A stretch of 40,289 nucleotides of DNA from Saprospiraceae bacterium (GCA_012031785.1 JAAUTG010000007.1:1-40289), one strand, 5' to 3'. Counted from the stretch's first letter, positions 10,468 to 22,326 are shown. Translations and numbers: made by a program. The notes: generated by a model not told the origin, from the letters alone.

Positions 10468-12991
10468 AAGTAAAAATTCACACCTAAACGCAAATTAAAT
10501 CTTTTAGCTTGTGGATTGTCCAAGTAATTTAGTCGCCACAAAGTTTCAATACGAAATACTTTTAAGATATTTTCTATACCAATCCCAGCTTCTAAATAAG
10601 GTTTTTGAGATGGTGTAATAAATCCTGTGTAGGTATTTTCTTCTGATGCTTCAAAGGCATTAAGTTGATTCGCTTGTTGATTCGCCTCTGACATATAGCC
10701 CATGACCGCTTTGAAAGTGGCAACCTCCCTGAACTGTAATTTGCGCAACAAAGGAATTTTATTGAAAAACAATCCTTCAAAATGGTGTTCCAGTTGTAAA
10801 CTTGCGTAAGTATCACTAGCAAATTCATAGCGGTTCATGGTATTGAAAGCGTTGGCATCGTAAAACAAACCCTCGTTTCCAGGATGCACTTCTAAAAGTA
10901 AAAAAGGCAATGTACCAAAGGTTCTACCCACTTTAGCTTTGTACGAAAGCCAACCAAATGGATTGATGTAGAAATAATGTTCGTAACTAAAAGCAACTTT
11001 ATGATAAGTATAGTTGCCACCAAGTGCTTGAAAACCAAGTGTATATTGCAGTTCAATAATTGGACGAGGTGACCCTAAGCTGTAACGATTGAAGTAACTT
11101 TCCAAAAATCGCTCTCCTGGCGCAAAGCGCGTTTTTAGTACAAACTCCGTAGTAGAAATAGTGGTATCTATTTTTGTTGGATTTTCAGGATCAGGTAAAA
11201 AGCCATAGTTGAAGCCTCTCCCCTCTGGAAATATACCACCGTAGGGATCTAAAGTGCGATGTAATAACACAAAGCGGTTAGAAACTGCTTGATTCCAAAA
11301 TTTTTCATAGTAAATTTTACTTTCCTCTACTGCAATTAACTTTTGTAAAATCGGTCGGCGAAATACGCCCGTAAAAAAGTTCCCTTCCTGAAAGGATTCG
11401 CTGCTTTCACTGTTTAAACTTATATCTTTTCTATAAGAAACCCCCAATTGAGTGCGTAAATGTGTATTTATATTCCATTTAAAATCAGCACCATATTTTA
11501 GACGCTCATCCCTAGTACCGTAAGCAAGATAGCCACCTAAATAATAGGTTTTACTCCATTCTGGTCTCGTATTGACACCCATTCTAAAACGCTTTCCTTC
11601 CACGGGGTTAACACTAAAAATAGACGAGTAAGGACCAATTTCTACTAAACCGAGGTCTTTGTAGCCAATAAATACGGTGTAAAGCACATCAATATACGTT
11701 TTGTAGATTGGGACATTGACAATGCTATCAATCATTGGATAAATTTTCGCTTCGGTACTAGTGAGTGGCTCGTGCCGCACTTGTTCCCAAAAGGCTGGGT
11801 CTTCTTTGTTAACTTCTTCAAAACGATAATTGGGGTCAGAAGTCTTGTAAAATTCGCTAATATCTTTTGGTTGATTCTGTAATCTTTGTACGTCGAGGTG
11901 CTACGTCCTATGAAGCCTGTGGCATTTTCTTTGGTGGGTATAAAATCAACAATCAACTTTTCTTTGTAAGGCAACCAACGATCTTGTTGTAATTGTGCTT
12001 CTTGATAAATAATTATTCGCTTGACAAAGTTGATATTTACGTCTGGACTCATACGCATGTTGACGCGCTGAACGGCAAAACTGCTATCTGCTACCCAAAA
12101 ATCGCCGTAGAACGTAGGTTCTTGTTTTCGTTTTGGCTTGAACTTGAGTTTGTAACTCCATTTTCCTTGAATATAGGTGCTATCAACAATATAATATTCG
12201 TAGTAAAATAAACCCGAATTAGCAAAAGGACTCACGAATGCCTTGTCCAAAATATAAATCCAGTTGTCGTATAGGCTGTATTCGCCTTGTATTTGCTTAA
12301 TAAATTCAGTAAAAGACTTATTCGTCTCATTAACAGATATTTTTTGTGCTTTTATCACTGCTTTTGCCTTTCCACCTGATTTAGAGTGGTACAAATTAGC
12401 TAGAGACTCATTCAGATAAATCGGTAGAAACGGTTTTTCGTCAGACAAAGTGTCTATATTGTCAAAAATGAAGTCGAAGGGCTTTAACACTTTTCTATCT
12501 TTCCAACCTTCTGGTAAATTTTCTAAATCAATCTCTAATTTACTATATCGTTCGCACTGAAAAGTTTCTAATTCTTCTACTCGGTTGTTTGGTTTGTTCT
12601 CAATAATAGCACGGACGATACGATTAGCAGGATTCTCACCAGCCAGCACTACCACTTCTTTCAGATTCAAAGAAGCAGAAGACAAATTAAAGTTAATAGT
12701 TTGGGAACTTTCTTTGCTAATTGCTTTGCGTTGCACTTCGTAGCCCACTGCGGAAACGACAAGGCTATCTGCCTGAGTAGTAAGTGTAAAAGTATAAAAT
12801 CCATCCAAATCTGTGGATACTCCTAAAGTAGTTCCCTCAATATACACATTACAAAATGGGATGGGTTCATTTGTATCAGCATCCCAAACATAGCCAGAAA
12901 GTGTAAAAGATTGAGCGAAACCTAAACCACCTATTAACAATAAAGCAACAGTAGCAACGTATCTATGGAGAAATAACATAATAATAGACAA
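10464..12991 (-). CDS. DUF5686-type outer membrane protein with carboxypeptidase-regulatory-like (CarboxypepD_reg) N-terminus, frameshifted near 11870
   Basis: FTLSGYVWDADTNEPIPFCNVYIEGTTLGVSTDLDGFYTF; the alternate frame through 11780-11870 gives NQPKDISEFYKTSDPNYRFEEVNKEDPAFWEQVRHEPLTSTEAKIYPMID. Confidence 0.75.
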
Positions 12992-13119
12992 TTAGAGCAA
13001 TAAAGAATACGTAACACTTTAGGAAGTAAGTTGGCTCAATAAGTAAATGTTAAGAAATGTTATGTAGGCATTAAATACTGTTACCATATCATGGAAGTGC
13101 CTAATAGAGCCAGTTAAGA

Positions 13120-13173
13120 CCGTAAAAAAAAACGTACAACTGGAGATACTTATCCAACTGCACGTTTTTTTGT
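13120..13173 (-). terminator. Rho-independent terminator downstream of ftsH
   Basis: Minus strand ACGUGCAGUUGGA...UCCAGUUGUACGU pairs fully when G-U is allowed and is followed by U9; the plus strand has A/C mismatches, so it is strand-specific. Confidence 0.75.
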
Positions 13174-13184
13174 AAGAACTGATA

Positions 13185-15177
13185 TTAAATATTTTCAACT
13201 TGCACAGCTTCTTCCAAAGTTCCATTTCGTTTAGCCTTAGTCTCAATGTCTATTGGACGTTGCCCGATTAGTCGCTCTACATCTGACTTTAGAAGCACCT
13301 CTTTTTCAAGAAGTTGTTGCGCTAAAATATTAAGTATGGCACGTTTATCTCGCAGCAGTTCTTTGGCACGTTCGTATTGACTATCCAATAGTTTTCTTAC
13401 TTCATCATCAATCAGACGGGCAGTTTCGTCCGAATATGGTTTGCTAAAAGAGTCTTGCGACAATCCATAAAATGATACTTGACCTACTTTAACGTTCATT
13501 CCGAAAACGGATACCATACTGTAAGCCATCTTTGTAACTTGATCAAGGTCATTTTGGGCACCTGTGGAGACTTTACCAAAGACAATATCTTCGGCTGCAC
13601 GCCCTCCAAAGGTCATACAAATTCGGTCTAGCAACTGCTCTGTCCTAGTGATATATTCTTCTTTTGGAAGATACTGTGCATAGCCCAGCGTTCCAATACC
13701 TCGCGGAACAATAGTTACCTTTACAAGTGGGGAAGCATGTTCCAAATACCAACCACAAATAGCGTGTCCTGCTTCATGGAAGGCAATAATCTCTTTTTCT
13801 TCAGGCGAAATAAGTTTATTTTTCTTTTCTAAACCGCCAATCACTCTATCAAGGGCATGGTTAAAGTCATCCATGTCCACCATTTTCTTGTTCCGCCTTG
13901 CAGCCACTAGAGCCGCTTCATTACACACATTCGCTATTTCAGCTCCTGCAAAACCTGGTGTCATTTCTGCTAATGCCCAAGGATTTACGTCTTCAGCGGT
14001 TTTTGATGTTTTTTAAGTGTACTTTAAAAATCGCTTCACGTCCCTTCAAGTCAGGTGGATCAATTCCAATTTGACGGTCAAATCGTCCAGGACGCATCAA
14101 CGCACTATCTAACACATCTGGTCGGTTAGTAGCTGCCATCAAAATTACACCCTTATCTGTGCTGAAACCATCCATTTCTACAAGCAATTGATTAAGCGTG
14201 TTTTCGCGTTCGTCATTGCCACCCGTAAAACTATTTCTACCTCTGGCTCTACCAATTGCATCAATTTCGTCAATAAACACAATACAAGGTGCTTTTTCTC
14301 TAGCTTGTTTAAATAAATCGCGGACACGAGAAGCACCTACACCAACGAACATTTCTACGAAATCTGAACCTGATATGGAAAAGAAAGGCACACCCGCTTC
14401 TCCTGCTACTGCTTTGGCTAACAAGGTTTTACCTGTACCTGGAGGTCCTACTAATAAAACACCTTTTGGAATTTTTCCACCTAAAGCAGTATATTTCTTA
14501 GGATTCTTCAGGAAGTCCACTACTTCCATCACTTCTTCTTTTGCTTCGTCCAACCCTGCCACATCTGCGAACGTGACATTGACTTTGGAGTTTTGGTCAA
14601 ACAAAGTAGCTTTCGATTTCCCAATATTGAAAATCTGCGCACCAGGTCCACCAGCCGCGCCTCCCATTCTGCGCATAATCACTATCCAAAGTACGACCAA
14701 CAAGAGTAATGGTACGATCCATCCTAGTACCATACCTGTCCAATCACGTTCCTTAATGTAGGAAGGACTGAGCTTTTTTGCGCCCTCTGGTAAGGTCTCA
14801 TTAATTTCTTGAGTAATTTCGTGAAAGATTTTCACATCTGGGAAAATAAATATAAAATGAGGACGAGATACAAAATCACCATCTTTAAATTTATCGAACT
14901 CTCCTTTTCCCAAACGATCTTTCTTGATAAAGATGCGTGCAAACTCATTATTGACCACCGTCACTCGGTCAATATCTCCCTTATTTGCCATCTCTCTGAA
15001 CCTTTCCTCACCTATTTTTTCTGTGACAGAGCTAGAAAGTACCCAAAAATTGATACCAATGAGTGCAGCCGCAATAAGAATATATACGCCATACGAGCCA
15101 ATTCGATTTGGCGGTACGGAACGATTGTTTTGCTCGTTATTATTCGTTTCCATTAACCCTTTTTTAATAAAGCCCAA
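13185..15177 (-). CDS. ftsH: ATP-dependent zinc metalloprotease FtsH, frameshifted near 14004-14008
   Basis: [51 protein letters not shown]; removing one A at the junction gives [30 protein letters not shown]. Confidence 0.93.
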
Positions 15178-15266
15178 ACTTTATAAGAAAATAAAATATT
15201 AAATGAACATGAAACAACAATGTTGCCAACAGGTTGGAATAATTTATACGAAGTTTCGTCAATTTT

Positions 15267-15659
15267 CTACAAATTGTCGTAAGTAGTAAAAGAAGCGTCA
15301 CTCCAAAGTTCTTCCAATTCGTAAAATTTTCTTGCCTCGTGATAAAATATATGTACCACTGTGTGAAAATAATCTAAACAAACCCAATAGGCATTTTTCA
15401 TCCCTTCTGTGTTAGAGGCAAACGTCTTAGCCTCTTGTTTAAGTCGCCTTTGAATATTTTCTGCAATGGCACGGACTTGAACGTGCGATTCTCCTTCACA
15501 GATGATAAAATAATCAACTGGAGAGTCGTGCAACTTTTTTAAGTCCAATTTCAAGACATTTATTCCTTTAATGTCCTGAATGCTGTCAATAATCAAGTCG
15601 TTTAGCTCATCTACCGAGAGCTTAAGTTGTGGTGTAATCTTTGATGCTGTTGTATTCAA
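15267..15659 (-). CDS. rsfS: Ribosomal silencing factor RsfS
   Basis: DYFIICEGESHVQVRAIAENI, YWVCLDYFHTVVHIFYHEARKFYELEELW. Confidence 0.88.
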   Translation of the reverse strand: MNTTASKITPQLKLSVDELNDLIIDSIQDIKGINVLKLDLKKLHDSPVDYFIICEGESHVQVRAIAENIQRRLKQEAKTFASNTEGMKNAYWVCLDYFHTVVHIFYHEARKFYELEELWSDASFTTYDNL

Positions 15660-15802
15660 GCTGTGATTTATTAGTTCTCGAATAAAGTTTTCAAATTGTG
15701 GTCTCGTTTTCTGCTACGATAAAACCCCCAAAATGACTAGAAAAAATGCGAACCATTCTGTTTTTTGCAATTTGCAAATAAAATATAAAAATACGAGTAA
15801 TT

Positions 15803-16573
15803 TTGAATATTCATAACACACAGTTTATCGGTAAAGTTCTTTTATATTTTTCATCTTTGGCTTCTACCAATGAGTATGCCATGCAACTCCTTGATGATGA
15901 GCGTATTGAAGAAGGAACTATTGTAGCAACCGCCCATCAATTTTCTGGTAAAGGGCAGATGGGAAATGTTTGGGAAAGTGCGCCAACAGAAAATATTGCG
16001 ATGAGTATAATCATCAGACCATTATTTTTGAAAGCACGCCAACAATTTTTTTTGAATATTATTGCTTCCTTAGCTGTTCGAGAAGCACTGTTTAATTTTA
16101 TTTCTCAACCTGTTCAAATTAAATGGGCGAACGATATTCTGATTAACTCTAAAAAAACTTGTGGCATCTTGATTCAAAATATCTTGGCGGGAGAACAAAT
16201 TCAAGCTAGCGTGGTGGGTATTGGAATTAACGTCAATCAATTGCATTTTGGAGAACACTTACCGCGAGCTACTTCCATGGCTCTAGCTACTGGCAACCAG
16301 TTTGAAGTTGCATCCGTGATGAATGAAGTTTGCCAGCAGTTTGAACGGTATTATCTACTTTTGCAAGAAGGTAATTTTAAATCTTTAGAAGCCACTTACT
16401 ATCAACATCTTTATCAGTATCAAATTTGGTCGTGGTATGAAACCTTAGAAGGACAGAAGATAAAAGGGAAAATTGTAGGTATTTCTGAGCACGGAAGACT
16501 CGTAGTAACGCATGAAGACGAAACCAAAACTTATGATCTTAAAGAGATAAAACAACTTTTCACAGCTTTGTAA
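15803..16573 (+). CDS. birA: Biotin--[acetyl-CoA-carboxylase] ligase
   Basis: ASTNEYA, GKGQMGNVWESAPTENIAMSIIIRP, IKWANDILINSKKTCGILIQ, VVGIGINVN; apparent TTG start, divergent from rsfS. Confidence 0.88.
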   Translation: MNIHNTQFIGKVLLYFSSLASTNEYAMQLLDDERIEEGTIVATAHQFSGKGQMGNVWESAPTENIAMSIIIRPLFLKARQQFFLNIIASLAVREALFNFISQPVQIKWANDILINSKKTCGILIQNILAGEQIQASVVGIGINVNQLHFGEHLPRATSMALATGNQFEVASVMNEVCQQFERYYLLLQEGNFKSLEATYYQHLYQYQIWSWYETLEGQKIKGKIVGISEHGRLVVTHEDETKTYDLKEIKQLFTAL

Positions 16574-16640
16574 AACTAACTAATCTTATCCTAATTTATG
16601 CCAACTGTACCGTAACCCACACGATGAATTTTTCAAAGCC

Positions 16641-17639
16641 TTGATGAACGAAAAGGCTATGGCGAAGACCTATTTCCAGCATTTTCTTCCTGCCGATATT
16701 GTAGAACACCTCAATTTTGAGCAATTAGAACTAGATTCTAATTCCTATGTCACTCCAGAGTTGGAAGACCGTTATTCTGATATTGTTTATACCTGTACTT
16801 ATAAGGATTATCCTGTGGATTTGCCTTTATTATTGGAGCATAAAAGTTCTCCCGTAGAATACCCTCAATTACAGCTCTTGCGTTACATGATAGAAATTTG
16901 GCAAAATAGGATTAATGCCAATCAAGGACTTCGACCCATTTTGCCGATTATATTTTATCATGGAGAGAAATCGTGGAAAGTCAAAGCATTTCATGAGTAT
17001 TTTGAGTGGATGGAAGATAGGTTTCTGCCTTATGTACCCAATTTTAGCTACATCTTGACTGATTTATCAACATATAGCCACGAGGAACTTTTTAAAATAG
17101 AAGCTAGTTTTTTTATCAATGCTTTATTAGTGTTGAAGTACAGAGGAAATTTTAGTTTCATAGAACAGCAAGTTTGAATTTATAGTCATGGATGATTCAA
17201 CGATAAAACAAAACTTTTTCACCAGTTGTTAGTATATGTGTTCCGAAACACGAGAGCTAGTAAGGAGCAAGTTACCCAATTCATAGACAAGTTATTAGAG
17301 TTACCAAAAACAGAGGATATGATGACGATTTATGACCAACTCATAGAAGAAGGTAAACAGTTAGCCAAAGCTGAACATTTGAGGGAATTAAAGTCCATCA
17401 GACGCATGGTACGACGTAAGGAAATGAAAATGGAATCCAAAATAGCAAAAGAAAAAGCCAAAGCAGAACAGGAAAAAGCCAAAGCAGAACAGGAAAAAAT
17501 AAGAGCAGAACAAGTACAAGTACAATTTTTAAATAGTATTCAAGCAATGCTAAAAAACGGCTTGTCTGCGGATTTGGTGGCGGAGACTTTGCAACTAGAT
17601 ATTGATTTTGTAAATCAAATAGCTAGTAAAATTAAATAA
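16641..17639 (+). pseudogene. Rpn family recombination-promoting nuclease/putative transposase (PD-(D/E)XK-like), disrupted
   Basis: YSDIVYTCTYKDYPVDLPLLLEHKSSPVEYPQLQLLRYMIEIW, PIIFYHGEKSW; the upstream frame encodes YRNPHDEFFKAL before the first ATG; the middle is disrupted at ~17172 and ~17226. Confidence 0.75.
17450..17512 (+). repeat. 21-bp in-frame tandem repeat (gaaaaagccaaagcagaacag), 2 exact and 1 diverged copy, encoding EKAKAEQ
   Basis: Read directly; encodes a charged coiled-coil-like segment AKEKAKAEQEKAKAEQEKIRAEQ. Confidence 0.8.
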
Positions 17640-17916
17640 ATTTAAGGTTAAATTAGTTTACTTTCTTCTCTTGTAGCTTTGTGTAAAAATATCATGGGTG
17701 GAAAAGTTATGTGCTTATTTCTTAAGAGAGTAAACATTTCCTCCCATGATATAGTCAGCTATTTACCCACTGGCATTGCGCAGTTAGCTATTTGTCATTC
17801 GCTTCTTGCTCGTCTCAAAGGCTAGTGGGGTAGTCTTGTTAACACTTGCCAGCACTTAACTTCCAAAAACTCGTATCTAGGCAAAAGCCAATAATTAATA
17901 AATAGCTTAACATCGG

Positions 17917-18788
17917 TTACTTGTTCTTTGCTATTGGCGCAACTGCCATCCACTGTTCAGTACCATTACCATAAGGATAAGGCTTGGAACTCGCACCATA
18001 AGGCTCTCTAGATGATACTTTGTAATACCAATTCCTCTTTTAGGGTTTTGTCCATGAAATAGAAGATAGTTTTTAACCACACCTGTAGTAGGATCGCGCT
18101 CCACACTATACACTACGCCCACATGGTTTACTAAAGACTGCATATTTTGTGGCGTAATTTCTAGTTTTCCACCTCTGCCGCCATGCGTATAAAACATCAC
18201 AGCTCCAGGTTGAATTAAACTATCGCTATTTATCGGCGTTTTGATGAAAACAAGCTGTTTCGCATCGTGATAATATTTTACCAAATCACGAGTGGAACGC
18301 ACCACTTTGAAAGAAGGAAACGAACTTTCAGGACAAAATTTATTCAAATACTCATTCATTCGGATAAATGTCCCTGAACAATCATTGGCGGTAGCTTGAC
18401 TGTAAGGTATCTTCTTGGCATGAATCGAATCTGCATAGTACAGAATATGCTCCAGTAGCTTTACTTCTTTCTTATCACAAATTAGGAGGTTACCGTAATT
18501 ACCTGCTAAAACCGCTACTGGATTACTCCAATCAATTTTGTTTTTTTTAGGGACTGACTTTTCTTCTGTCATGGGTGGTTTTGGCGTTTCTATTGTAGGT
18601 GCTGACTCACTTTTTGGTGTTCCTTTAGGTACTTCTGTCACTTTAGTTGAGGGAGGTGGATTTTTTTGTGAGGTACTTGAACTTATAGCTTTGGGGGTTT
18701 TAATATCACAGGACGTAAACACAAAAAATAAAGAAAGGGGAATAATTATCCATTGTAATTTACTGATACAGAACACACTTGTCTTCAT
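17917..18788 (-). CDS. Lipoprotein with C-terminal NlpC/P60-like (amidase-type) domain, frameshifted near 18035-18045
   Basis: Lipobox FVFTSC, Pro-rich linker, NDCSGTFIRMNEYL and NHVGVVYSVERDP; the alternate frame gives NWYYKVSSREPYGASSKPYPYGNGTEQWMAVAPIAKNK*. Confidence 0.6.
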
Positions 18789-19142
18789 AACGAGTAAGAT
18801 AATTGTGAAAAAAAATTGCTATTTCCGGACTTTGAACGTCAGCTGCTTGCTCAACAGAACATAACAATAGAGTGATTAAAAAAACCTTTACGCAAAAAAA
18901 ACGGATTTATTTTAATGGGATAAGCGTAAAAATACCTATTTTCAAAAACTTGTGTTTTAATTTGTATTGTGGAAAATGCGGCTGAATAGCTACGAAAAGA
19001 TACTTTTGCATTTGGACTGCGCAAATTCTATTTTTGCAATCAATTGAAAATCAGTTCTTGTTCAAGATGCTAATTACTTAAATGTGGTATAATCGAAAAC
19101 ATACAACACGTATTCATACATTCAAAAACACTCCTTTTTCTT

Positions 19143-19778
19143 ATGAATGAACGACGAGCGGAAAAAATAAAAACAGTTGTAGAAAAGCGACAGAAAGACT
19201 TTACGATAGTATTGGAGAACATTAGAGACCATCATAATATCGGTGCGGCGCTTCGTTCCTGTGATTCAGTAGGTATTCAAGAAATTTTTGTTCTCCAAAG
19301 CGATCCTGCCTTACAAACTTCTAATGTCGTTTTGGGAAAACGCACTTCTGCTGGTACGCGCAAGTGGGTGGATACTCACTATTTCACCAATACAGCAGCC
19401 TGTTTTGCAGCTATCCGCACGAAATACGAATTTATTTTCACTACACACTTAGAAGAACAATCAAAATCGCTGTATCAACTGGATTTGACGCAATCCATAG
19501 CTTTATTTTTTGGGAATGAAGAAAAAGGAGTTTCGGAAGAAGCCCTGCAACTAGCAGACGGCAACTTCATTATTCCACAAATGGGTATGGCAGCCAGTTT
19601 AAATGTTTCTGTGGCTTGCGCAGTAGCAGTTTATGAAGGATTTAGGCAACGCTATTTGAAGGGGTTTTATGACAACCAGCCACAATTAACTTTGCTGGAA
19701 CAAGCAAGTTTGATTGAAACCTACACAGAAAGACATCTCCAAAAACAACAGCGAAAGAAGTCAGCGCGGCTAGATTAA
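19143..19778 (+). CDS. trmH: SpoU/TrmH-family RNA 2'-O-ribose methyltransferase
   Basis: VLENIRDHHNIGAALRSCDSVGI, ALFFGNEEKGVSEEAL, IPQMGMAASLNVSVACAV. Confidence 0.85.
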   Translation: MNERRAEKIKTVVEKRQKDFTIVLENIRDHHNIGAALRSCDSVGIQEIFVLQSDPALQTSNVVLGKRTSAGTRKWVDTHYFTNTAACFAAIRTKYEFIFTTHLEEQSKSLYQLDLTQSIALFFGNEEKGVSEEALQLADGNFIIPQMGMAASLNVSVACAVAVYEGFRQRYLKGFYDNQPQLTLLEQASLIETYTERHLQKQQRKKSARLD

Positions 19779-19796
19779 GTGAATTGTCTGTGCCAC

Positions 19797-20189
19797 TCAC
19801 AGCGTTATTTCGTTAGCCATGTCACTCAAAGACTGAAGTTGAGTGTATAGTTTTTTTAAAAAAGTGGTTTTATCGTTGTTGTTTAGTGCATTTTCAGCAA
19901 GTAAGGATTTGAATTGCGTGTAGTTCTGTTGCCAAGCGTCCCAAGGTTGGGTCAAACCCTCTATTTGCGCGACTAACTCTATTTCGTCCATTGTGAGGGT
20001 ACGCCCCTGAACGTTAATGCTAGTGGCAATTTGCTGGATAGTTTCCATTTGTTCCGATACCTCTGGCAGCAGTTGTTCAATATTAGCTGCTATGTCTTGT
20101 GGTAGTTGTTGTTTTGGATTTTCTTGTGTTTGGCATCCTATGAAGAAGGCTGACAAAAAAGACAGTAGTACAAATTGGTAATGTATCAT
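19797..20189 (-). CDS. Hypothetical lipoprotein
   Basis: Signal peptide with lipobox FFIGC; no family recognised. Confidence 0.55.
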   Translation of the reverse strand: MIHYQFVLLSFLSAFFIGCQTQENPKQQLPQDIAANIEQLLPEVSEQMETIQQIATSINVQGRTLTMDEIELVAQIEGLTQPWDAWQQNYTQFKSLLAENALNNNDKTTFLKKLYTQLQSLSDMANEITL

Positions 20190-20324
20190 ATTAGGTATTT
20201 TTAATGATGTTGATGATGTATAATTGAGGACGTGTGCGATGTAATTTTCATTCGATTTTGGCTTTTTACATTATGCAACGTAGCGAATTGAGAATAATAA
20301 ATTGAATTGGATAATCTCAAAGAT

Positions 20325-20738
20325 TTACTGACAAGTTTTGCAAGTGCCGGAAAGCAGCAGGTGAATTTGATGAACTTGATAGCCTAAAGGATTCGTAATA
20401 TGCGGTATAGGAATCTGTTCCATACAAACCGTTTTGTTGCAAACTTCACAATGAAAATGAGCATGGCTATCGTGGTGCGCGTGTTCGTCACAGTTAGCTT
20501 CACAAAGGGCATACTTCATTTTACCTGTTCCATCAATAGCTTGATGAATGATGCCTTTCTGCTCGAAAGTACGCAGCGTGCGATATACAGTAATTCGGTC
20601 TGCTGTATCCATTTGTAGTTCTAATTCTTGCTGACCAAGTGCTTGATTAGCGTTTAAAAACAGCTCTAGCATTTGCGCCCGAATTGGGGTCTTTCTCAAG
20701 CTGTATGTATGAAGTATTTCCATGATTCTATTGTCCAT
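20325..20738 (-). CDS. Fur-family transcriptional regulator
   Basis: ADRITVYRTLRTFEQKGIIH, HAHFHCEVCNKTVCME, CKTC metal-binding motifs. Confidence 0.88.
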   Translation of the reverse strand: MDNRIMEILHTYSLRKTPIRAQMLELFLNANQALGQQELELQMDTADRITVYRTLRTFEQKGIIHQAIDGTGKMKYALCEANCDEHAHHDSHAHFHCEVCNKTVCMEQIPIPHITNPLGYQVHQIHLLLSGTCKTCQ

Positions 20739-20851
20739 CTGTGAAGTTTCTTTCTTGCTGACCAGTTTTACAAAAGTTAACTTGCCTGTTCCTAAATAAA
20801 TTATCTAACGTTTAGTATTTATTCTAGTTGTAGGATTTAGGTACAAAAACA

Positions 20852-20900
20852 ATTTCCTGTTTGATCGTTGCACTTGCGTCAAGCGACCAAAACAGGAAAT
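20852..20900 (-). terminator. Long hairpin, possible rho-independent terminator
   Basis: ATTTCCTGTTT / AAACAGGAAAT arms extended by imperfect pairing; on the minus strand followed by TTGTTTTTG. Confidence 0.5.
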
Positions 20901-21037
20901 GTAACAGAAGGACAATTTTTACAACAGAAATACAAACACTTTAAGCGTTAGCACTGGGTTTGGACAATAAAGTAGATAGCATGGCCTAGTCTTTTCTAAT
21001 TTGTATTTTTACAAAATAATTGAGGTAGATGTCCCTT

Positions 21038-22255
21038 TTATTGGTTTAAAGAAGTTTGAATGGCAAGCAATTCTGGATGCTGACTATTCGTAATCTTGGC
21101 TTGCTGGAGATACGAAACTGCGGCTTCCGTTTTCCCTTGTTTCGATAGAATTGATGCCATCAATTTATTCAAGTCAATATTATTTGGGCGTTTTTCGTAT
21201 TCTGCTTGTGCATATTTCAAGGCTTCTTCATAGTTCTCCGTCAAATCGCGATGTATAACAGCATATTCCAAGTTCATATTATGACCGTGCATTACGTCAT
21301 CTTCCAGCATTGTAAAAATCTCTTTGATGGTGCTTTTGGCTTCTGCCATTCGGTTGGTTTTTTGGTATAAATGCGCTAATTGCTCGTAAAAACCAACTTC
21401 GGGGATGATGTTCTTAGCCTCATTCAACAGGCGCTCTGCTTCTTGATAATTTTCTTTTGCCATTTCCACTTCTGCTAGAGCAGCAATAGCAAATGGATAG
21501 TTGGGTCTTTCTTGTAAAATAATTTGATACTCTTGGGCTGCCTGTTCTAAGTTACCATAAGTTTGATATAAGTTACCAAGTGTTAAGCGCGTCCAAGCGG
21601 TTTGTTCTTGTCCAGGCGCACCTGCTGAAACTGCCAATTTCATAGCTTCAATAGCACCATCTATTTTTCCATAAATTTCCCTCAAATAAGATACCCTAGA
21701 GTAAGACCGCAAATCTGGGCGAATGGATACCATTTTATCTGCTACTTCTACGGCTTTGGTGTAATTACCTAATTCCACATGAGCATCTACTAATGTACCG
21801 TAAACTTGTGCGTTATAAGGATTAAGCGTCAGTGCTTTTTCTCCTGTTTCTAATGCTGCTGCAAAGTCGTGTTGAGACAGTTGTACGCCCGCTTTGGTCA
21901 CCAAAGTCATGAAAAGAATGTCTTTATCGCTTGGCGTAAGTTGTAGAATCTCATCTGTCATGCGCAAAGCGGCAGGATAATAATGTCCATGTTCGCCTGT
22001 AATGCGTGCTTCCTGCACAAAAAGCTGTGCCAATTCCAGTCTCGCTTCCAAGTCATCTGGTTTTTCGCTAAGTTTTAGCCGATTTTTAGCGTAATAATTT
22101 TGTATGGTCTCCCATTCTTTACCGTTTTGGATGGCTTCATTTCTGTTCAATAATTCTGGTAATGTACTATCTTGGGTTGTAGAGGTACTGTTTTTTTCCG
22201 CGCAAGAAATTAAACCTAAAAAAGCCGCTAGGATAATGTATTTGATAGCTTGCAT
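21038..22255 (-). CDS. Tetratricopeptide-repeat lipoprotein
   Basis: Lipobox LGLISC and repeated TPR-like segments (e.g. AALETGEKALTLNPYNAQVYGTLVDAHVELGNY). Confidence 0.8.
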   Translation of the reverse strand: MQAIKYIILAAFLGLISCAEKNSTSTTQDSTLPELLNRNEAIQNGKEWETIQNYYAKNRLKLSEKPDDLEARLELAQLFVQEARITGEHGHYYPAALRMTDEILQLTPSDKDILFMTLVTKAGVQLSQHDFAAALETGEKALTLNPYNAQVYGTLVDAHVELGNYTKAVEVADKMVSIRPDLRSYSRVSYLREIYGKIDGAIEAMKLAVSAGAPGQEQTAWTRLTLGNLYQTYGNLEQAAQEYQIILQERPNYPFAIAALAEVEMAKENYQEAERLLNEAKNIIPEVGFYEQLAHLYQKTNRMAEAKSTIKEIFTMLEDDVMHGHNMNLEYAVIHRDLTENYEEALKYAQAEYEKRPNNIDLNKLMASILSKQGKTEAAVSYLQQAKITNSQHPELLAIQTSLNQ

Positions 22256-22289
22256 AGTATAATTGTTTGATATTGAATTGAATAAAAAA

Positions 22290-22318
22290 CGAGGTTGGGT
22301 GTTAATCCCCCAACCTCG
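22290..22318 (-). terminator. Rho-independent terminator after DUF4331 gene
   Basis: CGAGGTTGGG...CCCAACCTCG 10-bp perfect stem followed by T6 on the minus strand. Confidence 0.8.
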
Positions 22319-22326
22319 AAGGTGCT

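Noticed and set aside
13964-14010. Programmed frameshift in ftsH
   Set aside because: One extra A in an A5 run; many unrelated genes in the window show the same error type, so sequencing error is more likely.
14198-14761. 187-aa plus-strand ORF inside ftsH
   Set aside because: Antisense shadow of a well-conserved coding region; same reasoning for 29894-30319, 32140-32616 and other overlapping ORFs.
17160-17230. TGA stop-codon recoding in the Rpn gene
   Set aside because: A neighbouring frame gives a better continuous protein, and other genes use TGA as a normal stop; frameshift errors explain it.
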